From contig JAANXG010000092.1 of NCBI GenBank assembly GCA_018263405.1, forward strand, positions 1-11,961: 11,961 bases of DNA, given 5' to 3'. The DNA comes from Gammaproteobacteria bacterium (GTDB lineage: Bacteria > Pseudomonadota > Gammaproteobacteria > Arenicellales > JAANXG01). The notes beneath the pieces are model-generated. The model made no database searches and was not told the origin of the DNA. It saw nothing but the letters and a program-made list of their open reading frames with translations. Position 1 is the first letter of the stretch. Each line of letters opens with the position of its first letter. A program made the position numbers and the translations under genes. This document shows, piece by piece, positions 1 through 6,207 of this stretch.

Positions 1-1385
1 CCCAATAAAATTACTTTGCCGTGGCCGGCCGCGAGACCGTGGGTTACGGTCTCGGCGCTGGTGGCGGCGCCGACGGTTGCCGGTGGGATAGTCTCCACCC
101 GTACCTGCTGGATTATCTCCTGTGCTTTCCAGACTTTAATCTGGCCACTTTCTATAAGCCGTTCCACCACGGTATCGAAGATTTCCGGGATCACTCCTGC
201 CGCCGTTGCCACGCTTCGCGCGTGAAGGGTCATATGCCCTTGTTGGATGCCCTCCGTCGCCAGGGCCCGGAGCGCGGCGAAATTCTGTGCCAGTCCCACC
301 GCGCCCATGACCTCCGCCAGTTCCCGCGCGGATTGGGCGCCAAGCAGCCGCAAATTCAGCGACACTGTCGGATTCGATTCGAGGGGACCGCCTACGGTGC
401 CGACTTTCAGCGGCACTTCCAGTTCGCCCACCAAGTGGCCCACATCGTTCTTGTACCAGCGTGATAACGAAGTATAGCCGTTGCATCTGGCGGCATAAGC
501 ATGCGCCGCGGATTCCACTGCCCGCCAATCATTGCCGGTGGCCAGGGTGACGGCGTCGATACCGTTCATGATGCCCTTGTTGTGGGTGGTCGCCCGATAC
601 GGATCGACAGCCGCGAAATCGCTGGCAATGATGATGCCGTCCCTCACCTGTTCGCCGTCGAACCCTTTACCGTTCAACTGTTCCACTGGTATCTCGCACC
701 GGGCCCTCACCAAGGACCGATCGGTAAGGTTGGATAAAATTCGCAAGAATACTTTGCCGCCGGTGATCGTTTCGATCAAAGACGCAATCCCTTCGCACAT
801 GGTATTGACCAGGTTTGCACCCATGGCGTCGCGGGTATCCACCAGGAGATGTACCACCAGCATGTCGCCGATGCTGTTCGGATTCGGGTGGGTGTGGACT
901 TCGATATCTCGTGCCCCGCCGCCGCGTGCGAACATCTTTGGATGCAAGCTGTTAGCCAGGTTGATGATTTCCTGTTTGCGCTGCAGGATGGCGGATTTCG
1001 CCTTGGCGGTATGGTGAACACTCACCACCTGTACCTGGCCGATCAGGATCGGTTCGGTGCTCTCCGAAAAGAACCCGCCACAGTTCCTTACGACCTTGGC
1101 GGCGGAACTCAACGCGGCGACGATGGACGGTTCTTCCACGACCAGCGGGATCACGTACTCCTTGTCGTTGATGACAAAGTTCAGCGCCAGTCCCACGGGC
1201 AGACCCATCACGCCGATCACGTTCTCGATCATCTTGTCCGCGACGCGGATGTTGAGCATGTGCTCTCCCCGCAACAGGGACATGTAATCGGATTTGTTCA
1301 GCAGTCCGCGCTCGTGTACGGCGCGGACGCGTTGGCTCACGGAAAGATTATAGAAATCCGGTATTCGCGACACTTTTGAGTGCAT
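1..1385 (-). CDS. HMG-CoA reductase, class II, fused in frame to the start of a mevalonate kinase (partial, runs off left edge)
   Basis: Reduces HMG-CoA to mevalonate, the committed step of the mevalonate pathway, in the cytosol. The frame starts at ATG 1383-1385 and stays open for 461 codons to the window edge. Residues 1-428 match a whole class II reductase, about the length of the Pseudomonas mevalonii enzyme (428 aa). All four catalytic residues are visible: Glu85 in VEEPS, Lys270 in HNKGIMNG, Asp286 in ATGNDWR and His384 in QGHM. A cofactor-site motif, DAMGANLVNT, is also present. After the natural reductase end comes a linker of about 20 residues rich in Ala, Thr and Val. Then GHGKVILLG appears at 454-461 and the edge, the N-terminal signature of mevalonate kinases of the GHMP family. 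No stop separates the two. The start lies 3 bases after the phosphomevalonate kinase stop, so translation is probably coupled. The reductase call is very secure. The kinase part rests on about 10 residues plus pathway context. Confidence 0.95.
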   Translation of the reverse strand, partial: MHSKVSRIPDFYNLSVSQRVRAVHERGLLNKSDYMSLLRGEHMLNIRVADKMIENVIGVMGLPVGLALNFVINDKEYVIPLVVEEPSIVAALSSAAKVVRNCGGFFSESTEPILIGQVQVVSVHHTAKAKSAILQRKQEIINLANSLHPKMFARGGGARDIEVHTHPNPNSIGDMLVVHLLVDTRDAMGANLVNTMCEGIASLIETITGGKVFLRILSNLTDRSLVRARCEIPVEQLNGKGFDGEQVRDGIIIASDFAAVDPYRATTHNKGIMNGIDAVTLATGNDWRAVESAAHAYAARCNGYTSLSRWYKNDVGHLVGELEVPLKVGTVGGPLESNPTVSLNLRLLGAQSARELAEVMGAVGLAQNFAALRALATEGIQQGHMTLHARSVATAAGVIPEIFDTVVERLIESGQIKVWKAQEIIQQVRVETIPPATVGAATSAETVTHGLAAGHGKVILL

Positions 1386-1388
1386 TGT

Positions 1389-2480
1389 TTAGTTTCCCGA
1401 CTGGGTTTCGACCCCGGTCTCGTCAATTTTGAGCGACAAAGGCCGGAAACTTTCCGAGGCCAAGCGCTCTTCGAACTGCGACAGGCTCTGGGAGTTCCTC
1501 GACATGCCGACGCCGATATCCCCTCCGCCGGCTCCACAGGGTTTATAGATGACGCCGCACTGTTTTGCGAGCGAGCGGAGCCGCTGGTGTGGTTCGGATA
1601 GTATATCCGTGCCGGAAGCCCTTCCCAGGGCATGCAAGGCAGTGACGTACTCATCCAACGAGCGCAGGAACCCGACGTTGTCGTTTGTGTGCGCCGCTCG
1701 AATCCCGGCCCGAGCAATTTCGGCCAGCGGTTTCATCACCTGCCTATATCGTTGTGCGTTACCTTTACGCCATGTGTCGATACTTGCCAGAAATTCTCCG
1801 GTCACCGCCTGCTGCCCGCTCCATACGAAACAATATTCAATGTCCTCAGGAAGCCTGGAAGGCCGGACAAGTGGTGCGGGCGCCCGCCTGTACTCGATCA
1901 AACCACCATACAGGCTAGCCGCGACATCCAGGCCGCTGCCCCGGCGACGTTGAAATCCGGAATGAATGTCTATCAGTCGGGTTAATTCGGGCGCGGGAGC
2001 GCTGTATTGGTGCATTGCAGCATAATAACTCAGTGCTTTGCACAATGCGACGGTCAAGGCGGCACTGGATCCGAGCCCAAGCTTGTTCGGCCCAGCGGAG
2101 CCGCTCTCAACGAGCGACGCGCTGTCCAGGGTGGCATGAAACGGCGGCCACGGGGGGGACCAACGTTCGGAGCCAAAAAAGGCTTGAATGATGTGTGCAG
2201 GCAGCTTGAAAGTCCGCTCGCCGCCGGTTGCCCAACGCGGGCCGTCGGGGCCAAGCTCGAAGCGCTCCTGCTGCCCGCCCCAGGCCGGTGCGGCGACCGA
2301 GCAGTACGAATGGAGGTGTGCCTGTATCGTGACCCGGGCACGTCGGTTAACGGCCATCACGAGAGCCGGGGCGCCTTCCAGCACCGCGTACTCCCCCAGA
2401 ATGGCTACTTTGCCCGGCGCGGACGCTATCGCTTTTATGACGCACCCTCCACCACTCGCGCACCGGCTCCCAGTCGGCAT
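1389..2480 (-). CDS. Phosphomevalonate kinase (GHMP kinase family)
   Basis: Phosphorylates 5-phosphomevalonate to the diphosphate with ATP (cytosol). Three GHMP-kinase motifs are visible: an N-terminal APGKVAILGEYAVLEGAP, GLGSSAA (the ATP phosphate loop) in the middle, and CGAGGGD near the C terminus. GEYAVLEG, rather than the GEHAVVYG usual in mevalonate kinase, favours phosphomevalonate kinase, as does the pathway gap it fills. The start is uncertain. The only in-frame ATG near the domain is at 2478-2480 (363 aa). It adds 14 residues that look non-native, overlaps mvaD by 46 bases and has no clear ribosome-binding site. The family N terminus would instead begin at an ATA codon at 2436-2438 (349 aa, reading Met-Lys-Ala-Ile-Ala). 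That codon has GGAGG 7 bases upstream and overlaps the mvaD stop as ATAA. An ATG further upstream (2552) would overlap mvaD still more. Mevalonate kinase is the main alternative function. Confidence 0.9.
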   Translation of the reverse strand: MPTGSRCASGGGCVIKAIASAPGKVAILGEYAVLEGAPALVMAVNRRARVTIQAHLHSYCSVAAPAWGGQQERFELGPDGPRWATGGERTFKLPAHIIQAFFGSERWSPPWPPFHATLDSASLVESGSAGPNKLGLGSSAALTVALCKALSYYAAMHQYSAPAPELTRLIDIHSGFQRRRGSGLDVAASLYGGLIEYRRAPAPLVRPSRLPEDIEYCFVWSGQQAVTGEFLASIDTWRKGNAQRYRQVMKPLAEIARAGIRAAHTNDNVGFLRSLDEYVTALHALGRASGTDILSEPHQRLRSLAKQCGVIYKPCGAGGGDIGVGMSRNSQSLSQFEERLASESFRPLSLKIDETGVETQSGN

Positions 2481-3415
2481 TGGAGGACGTCCGTCACACC
2501 GGGGATCGAGCCCAGGGCTTCGGCCACGATTTGTCGATAGGCCGGCGGGCATACCGCTTTCACCTGCGGTCCCGCATCCATGGTGAAAAACACTTCAACA
2601 CCGTCTTTCCGCAGCATCCGTATACGGTGCAGGCAGGCCACGGAGGCTTCGTTCCAGTATATCAATCCCGGGTCGGTGCTCAGCATCAAGCCGTGCATCT
2701 TCAGGCAACTTCTCTCGCTGACCCGGGCCAGCTCTCGAAAATCCTGGTTCAAAATTGCATCCCTTGCGGTGGCGAAGTCTGCGGTGGCCGCCTCGAGCCA
2801 GGCCTGGTAATAGTCAGAGGTTCGGGTGGTACGTTCCATGCCTTCGGTTGAGCCTACATCCTTGGCTCCAGTCGCCGTGACCGCAATCACTATCGCCAAC
2901 GGCCATTGCTCGGCGTCCAAAAGCGGATAGGCCGTTTCTTCCTCGTTGTCGAGGGGCATTTCCACGAAACCGCCATACAGGGAACGCGCGGCGGAGCCGG
3001 AGCTTCTCCGGGCGATGCGCGAAAGGTCCGCGGGTGGCAGATCTAGACGCAAAGCCCGGTTTGCCGCCACCACCAGGGCCGCAAAACCCGATGCCGAAGA
3101 CGCCAGCCCGGCACCGGTCGGAAAGTTGTTTCGCGTTTCCACGTAGGCGAATTCGTCGCGGCCCGCCCGGGCCCGGATTGTATCGAGGCAGGCGCTGACC
3201 CGTATCGCGGTTTGTGCGTCGCGATGTCCGCCGATGGCGAACGAATCCGATTCAAGATTGGGATCGAAGCGCACCCGGCTGTATGTATAAAGGGAGCTCA
3301 GGGTCACGGATATCGACGGCACGGCGGGTCGATTATTGGTGGCGTCCCGTTTTCCCCAGTACTTCACGAGTGCAATATTGGGGTGGGCGACGGCGGCGGC
3401 TTGCAAAGATGACAC
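2435..3415 (-). CDS. mvaD: Diphosphomevalonate decarboxylase
   Basis: Converts mevalonate 5-diphosphate to isopentenyl diphosphate with ATP-dependent decarboxylation, the last step of the classical mevalonate route (cytosol). The 326-residue product has the family signatures in order: NIALVKYWGKRD (13-24), the nearby PSISVTLSSL, the ATP loop GAGLASSAS (102-110), SGSAARSLYGGFVEM with the conserved Arg144, and TMDAGPQVK with the catalytic-site Asp280. Length is normal for bacterial enzymes. The start is GTG at 3413-3415, the only choice that keeps a short leader before the AHPNIALVKYW motif. A TTG three codons downstream is possible. The ribosome-binding site is weak. Its stop codon overlaps the start region of phosphomevalonate kinase, showing tight coupling. 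A 94-base gap to the upstream squalene synthase contains a dyad and a possible -10 box, so it may also be transcribed on its own. The family assignment is very secure. Confidence 0.97.
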   Translation of the reverse strand: MSSLQAAAVAHPNIALVKYWGKRDATNNRPAVPSISVTLSSLYTYSRVRFDPNLESDSFAIGGHRDAQTAIRVSACLDTIRARAGRDEFAYVETRNNFPTGAGLASSASGFAALVVAANRALRLDLPPADLSRIARRSSGSAARSLYGGFVEMPLDNEEETAYPLLDAEQWPLAIVIAVTATGAKDVGSTEGMERTTRTSDYYQAWLEAATADFATARDAILNQDFRELARVSERSCLKMHGLMLSTDPGLIYWNEASVACLHRIRMLRKDGVEVFFTMDAGPQVKAVCPPAYRQIVAEALGSIPGVTDVLQCRLGAGARVVEGAS

Positions 3416-3442
3416 CTGGTGGCTGAGTAATCGGTTTTTGGC

Positions 3443-3464
3443 GGGTGAGGATTGTATCCTACCC
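3443..3464 (-). promoter_or_regulatory. Inverted repeat overlapping a possible -10 box upstream of mvaD
   Basis: The plus strand reads GGGT, a bulged G, AGGAT, a 3-base spacer tgt, then ATCCT and ACCC: nine pairs with one bulge. On the minus strand the centre reads TACAAT (3451-3456), one mismatch from the -10 consensus, about 36 bases before the mvaD GTG. I find no convincing -35 hexamer 16-18 bases upstream. No T-run follows on either strand, so a classical terminator is unlikely. It may be an operator over a mvaD promoter or an mRNA stem in the leader. This is inference from symmetry only. Confidence 0.35.
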
Positions 3465-3509
3465 GTGGACGCGTGATGGACTTTGGCTCTGAATCAGCGG
3501 GTAGAGCTC

Positions 3510-4586
3510 TCAGACCGCGCGCTTGGATTCTCGATACGTCGATACATCCGATGCGAGCGGCAAGCGGCGGGCCGCCCAGGCAAACAGAGCCCGAACCAGT
3601 ACGTTGCTGCGGCATACCGCACTAGTAATTCCGCCCGCGTGGCGTACCGTACGCCGCGACACTTTGACTTGGGAGCTGGCGTCGAAATACGGATTTTCAC
3701 TGATTTTTTGCAGCGTCATCACGGCGAGAAAAAGACTCCACAGGCAGAAGCGCCTGATACCGGATTCCCAAGCCGGAATCAGTACCGTGTAGGCCAACGC
3801 GTTACGCAAATGGCCGTGAGCAACGCCGACCAGATCCCGCAACCCGATAGCGAAAGCCTCGCGATTGAAATACGGGTGAAGTTCCGAGAGATTGTACCCG
3901 TGGGCGGCAAACACATCCCGTGGAAGCCAGCATGCACCGCGCTCGCAGTCTTCCCAAATGTCTTTGAGGATGTTCGTCATTTGCAGCCCCTGACCGAATG
4001 AAGCGGACAGATCGAACAACGGATCCTGAAACCGGGCGATATTCTTCGAGTAGTCGCAGAACAATTCGGTCAGCATCTGACCCACGACGCCCGCGACGTA
4101 GTAACAGTACTGATCCATGGCGCCCAGGTTGCGCAAGCCTTCACGCCGCGGACAGCGTTGAAACGCCGGCATTCCCCGACACATCACGACGATGCGGTGA
4201 CTCAAAATGGCCTGTGTTGCGGCATCGAGCCCCCGGGTCACTTGTATTACCCGTTCCGTATTCCGCACCAGCTCTCTTTCCTGTGGCGAGGTCTTCATCG
4301 AAAGGTTCTGTTCGAGGTCTCGAGTGAATACCCGTACGTCTTCTCGTCCGTTGAGGATATCGATGAATCGGTTGTGGAATTTCTCTTTTTCCCCGGGTTT
4401 CACCCCGGGATCGTCTTCTATCGTGTCGGCAATTCGGCACAACAGATAAGCGTTCGTCACGGTTCGTCGAAGAGGAACCGGCAGCTGGGGGATGGTCAGG
4501 GCAAAGGTCCGGGATACACCGACTAAAATTGCATCCTGGAAGTTTTCGCCGCCCCTAATCGTATTCGATTCGACCTTCCTGCTCAT
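3510..4586 (-). CDS. Squalene synthase (farnesyl-diphosphate farnesyltransferase)
   Basis: Joins two farnesyl diphosphates head to head to give squalene, the entry to hopanoids, sterols or other triterpenes. The 358-residue product has the trans-isoprenyl diphosphate synthase head-to-head fold signatures: SRTFALTIPQLP (25-36), the first Asp-rich motif DTIEDD (54-59), YCYYVAGVVG (160-169), and the second Asp-rich motif inside QMTNILKDIWED (202-213), followed by ACWLPRDVF. The YCxYVAGxVG form and the substrate-end SRTFAL motif are those of squalene synthase rather than plain phytoene synthase. I chose ATG 4584-4586. A TTG five codons upstream is possible, but neither has a strong ribosome-binding site. 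There is no C-terminal membrane anchor, unlike eukaryotic enzymes. It lies 94 bases upstream of mvaD on the same strand, so isopentenyl diphosphate supply and use are co-located. The alternative is dehydrosqualene or phytoene synthase. Confidence 0.9.
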   Translation of the reverse strand: MSRKVESNTIRGGENFQDAILVGVSRTFALTIPQLPVPLRRTVTNAYLLCRIADTIEDDPGVKPGEKEKFHNRFIDILNGREDVRVFTRDLEQNLSMKTSPQERELVRNTERVIQVTRGLDAATQAILSHRIVVMCRGMPAFQRCPRREGLRNLGAMDQYCYYVAGVVGQMLTELFCDYSKNIARFQDPLFDLSASFGQGLQMTNILKDIWEDCERGACWLPRDVFAAHGYNLSELHPYFNREAFAIGLRDLVGVAHGHLRNALAYTVLIPAWESGIRRFCLWSLFLAVMTLQKISENPYFDASSQVKVSRRTVRHAGGITSAVCRSNVLVRALFAWAARRLPLASDVSTYRESKRAV

Positions 4587-4660
4587 TTGACAGCGCCGCA
4601 ACGGGTAGATGGGGCTTTGGAAGCGCGCATTCCGGGGTTAAAAACCGTTTGACTCCGTCA

Positions 4661-5356
4661 CTACTGCTTGGATTGTCCCAGGGGTTCGACATGGGAGTGT
4701 TCACCGTCGCTTTGTGCATTGTCAATGTATGAGCGTCCCACGGCGCCGCCCGAAATAATAAAGGTCATCGCTTCCTCCACCGTCATATCCGTGCTGATGA
4801 CTCGCTCGACAGGGACCAGTTCGAGGTAACCCGAAGTGGGGTTGGGGGTGGTCGGTACATAGACAGCAGCAAGCTCTTGGTTGGTGGTTTTGTCTTCTAC
4901 GATGCGCGTTACAAACCCTATGGCGCGCATGTGGCGGTTGGGAAACTCAATGAGTACGACGCGATCGAACTCTTTCTTTTCCTGGTTCAAAACGTCCAGC
5001 AGCATCTTGGTTGAGCCATAAACCTTCTTGACGAAGGGAATTCGATTCATAATACGATCGAAAAGGCTTACAAGCCGTCGACCTATGACCCGGGTAGTGA
5101 TCCATCCCAGCACGTATAATCCGAACAGCGTGATAATCACGGCCATGGTCGGTTGCAGCCATGGATGAAGAAGAACTTCCGAGATCGCCGGGTATGTGAA
5201 CTGAAGTCCCCTGGCCAGCGCGTTTACCCAGGGTTCGCCAAGTTGCGACAACTGAGAGATGGCGAATTTAAACACCACCCAAGTGATCCACAAAGGGATG
5301 ACGGTCAAGATACCTGCTAGCAGGTAATTTTGAAGATTGCTGACTTTTCTGGCCAT
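4661..5356 (-). CDS. DUF502 / COV-family inner-membrane protein
   Basis: A 231-residue integral membrane protein of the DUF502 family (COG2928), the bacterial relatives of plant COV1/LCV proteins. Its biochemical role is not established. Two strong hydrophobic segments are visible at about residues 9-31 and 68-90. They are followed by a soluble region with the family-typical IPFVKKVYGSTKMLLD, FDRVVLIEFPNR and VYVPTTPNPTSGYLELVP stretches. The tail is short and polar. The ATG at 5354-5356 precedes a basic MARK start typical of inner-membrane proteins, and only a weak GGGAA lies upstream. It is the first gene of the minus-strand group and lies 74 bases before squalene synthase with no obvious terminator between, so co-transcription is possible. 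The link to isoprenoid metabolism is positional only. Confidence 0.9.
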   Translation of the reverse strand: MARKVSNLQNYLLAGILTVIPLWITWVVFKFAISQLSQLGEPWVNALARGLQFTYPAISEVLLHPWLQPTMAVIITLFGLYVLGWITTRVIGRRLVSLFDRIMNRIPFVKKVYGSTKMLLDVLNQEKKEFDRVVLIEFPNRHMRAIGFVTRIVEDKTTNQELAAVYVPTTPNPTSGYLELVPVERVISTDMTVEEAMTFIISGGAVGRSYIDNAQSDGEHSHVEPLGQSKQ

Positions 5357-5368
5357 AGTGCCGAGTTC

Positions 5369-5385
5369 CCGGTCTGGGTGACCGG
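5369..5385. promoter_or_regulatory. Short inverted repeat in the divergent DUF502/nitroreductase intergenic region
   Basis: CCGGT and ACCGG flank a 7-base spacer, 13 bases upstream of the DUF502 start codon. It could be a small operator or a leader stem. With only five pairs, chance is a fair explanation. Confidence 0.2.
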
Positions 5386-5438
5386 TATTATTTATGCAAC
5401 TTGGAGGAAACCGGAGCTTTCTTGAATTGTAGCTCTTA

Positions 5439-5467
5439 TTGGATTACGTTTCCTCGATTCTTATCAT
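5439..5467 (+). promoter_or_regulatory. Possible sigma-70 promoter for the nitroreductase gene
   Basis: TTGGAT (5439-5444) and TATCAT (5462-5467, one mismatch to the -10 consensus) are separated by exactly 17 bases. Transcription would begin near 5474, only about 8 bases before ATG 5482, giving an almost leaderless message. This would fit the lack of a Shine-Dalgarno sequence before that ATG. A weaker pair, TTGAAT-17-TACGTT, lies just upstream. Confidence 0.35.
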
Positions 5468-5481
5468 ACCTGGCTGGCTCA

Positions 5482-6042
5482 ATGGACGTTTCGTCAAAAA
5501 AACCGATCGCCGATATTATACGCGAGCGCCGAACTATCAACTTCTTTAAGCCCGATATTCCACCGCGGGAGGCGGTACTCGAGGGTATAGAACTTGCTCG
5601 TTGGGCGCCCAACCATCACTTGACCGAGCCGTGGCGATTTTATTTGTTGTCGGACCACATCAAACGGCAGGTTGTTGATCTCAACACCCGGATCGTGGCC
5701 CAAGCCAAGGGGGAGGAAGCCGGGCGGGTCAAACGGGAGCGCTGGAGCCACATCCCGGGTTGGTTGGCGATGACTTGTATCCGAAGCAGTGACGACTTGC
5801 GCCAGCAGGAAGACTATGCGGCGTGCTGTTGCGCGGTGCAGAATCTGTCTTTGTATCTTTGGGACCGGGGGATAGGCATGAAATGGACCACGGGCCCCGT
5901 AACGCGGGCAGATGAGTTCTATGACCTGATTTGGGTTGATTCGGTAGTGGAAAAAGTCGTAGGTTTGTTCTGGTACGGATATCCGGACGAGGTGCCGGTG
6001 AGCGTCCGTAAACCTGTGTCCGAGATCGTGGTCGAACTGTAA
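5482..6042 (+). CDS. Nitroreductase-family FMN oxidoreductase
   Basis: An FMN-dependent oxidoreductase of the nitroreductase fold, probably NAD(P)H-using and cytosolic; the substrate is not evident. The 186-residue form from ATG 5482 has the usual domain length and begins directly with the family N terminus: IRERRTINFF (FMN phosphate-binding Arg pair), then ARWAPNHHLTEPWRFYLL, where the family usually has an ApsaxNxQPWrf-type motif. A middle helix carries three consecutive Cys (AACCCAVQN), followed by GIGMKWTTGPV and a C-terminal VVGLFWYGYPDE near the family's GxPxE region. The frame also continues upstream to a TTG at 5401, but those 27 codons are not family-like. It is divergent from DUF502 and followed 165 bases later by a gamma-glutamyltransferase-like gene. 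The family is secure; reductase of nitro compounds, quinones or another substrate cannot be told apart. Confidence 0.88.
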   Translation: MDVSSKKPIADIIRERRTINFFKPDIPPREAVLEGIELARWAPNHHLTEPWRFYLLSDHIKRQVVDLNTRIVAQAKGEEAGRVKRERWSHIPGWLAMTCIRSSDDLRQQEDYAACCCAVQNLSLYLWDRGIGMKWTTGPVTRADEFYDLIWVDSVVEKVVGLFWYGYPDEVPVSVRKPVSEIVVEL

Positions 6043-6152
6043 TCGAGGAGCGCCGACGTTAATTTGATGCACCTACTCGCCCCCATCTCCGCATCTCCAG
6101 CTACTTACAGACCATGGTGAATCATGGATACAATCCACTGGTCGCTATTCAA

Positions 6153-6179
6153 TTGACGCTTTCTGGTCAGCTTTATACG
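6153..6179 (+). promoter_or_regulatory. Possible promoter for the gamma-glutamyltransferase-like gene
   Basis: TTGACG (5 of 6 to the -35 consensus) at 6153-6158 and TATACG (4 of 6) at 6174-6179 are 15 bases apart, slightly short of optimum. They lie about 30 bases before ATG 6208. If correct, transcription starts near or just after the alternative GTG at 6187, which favours the ATG as the start. Confidence 0.35.
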
Positions 6180-6207
6180 GATATGGGTGGGTAGTTACAA
6201 TTTGATT

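Noticed and set aside
849..1379. A 176-codon plus-strand frame opposite the HMG-CoA reductase
   Set aside because: The opposite strand encodes all catalytic motifs of HMG-CoA reductase; the plus frame shows no domain or ribosome-binding site.
2007..2540. A 177-codon plus-strand frame opposite phosphomevalonate kinase
   Set aside because: It is a shadow of a motif-complete GHMP kinase, with low-complexity Arg/Gly/Pro-rich composition typical of a wrong frame.
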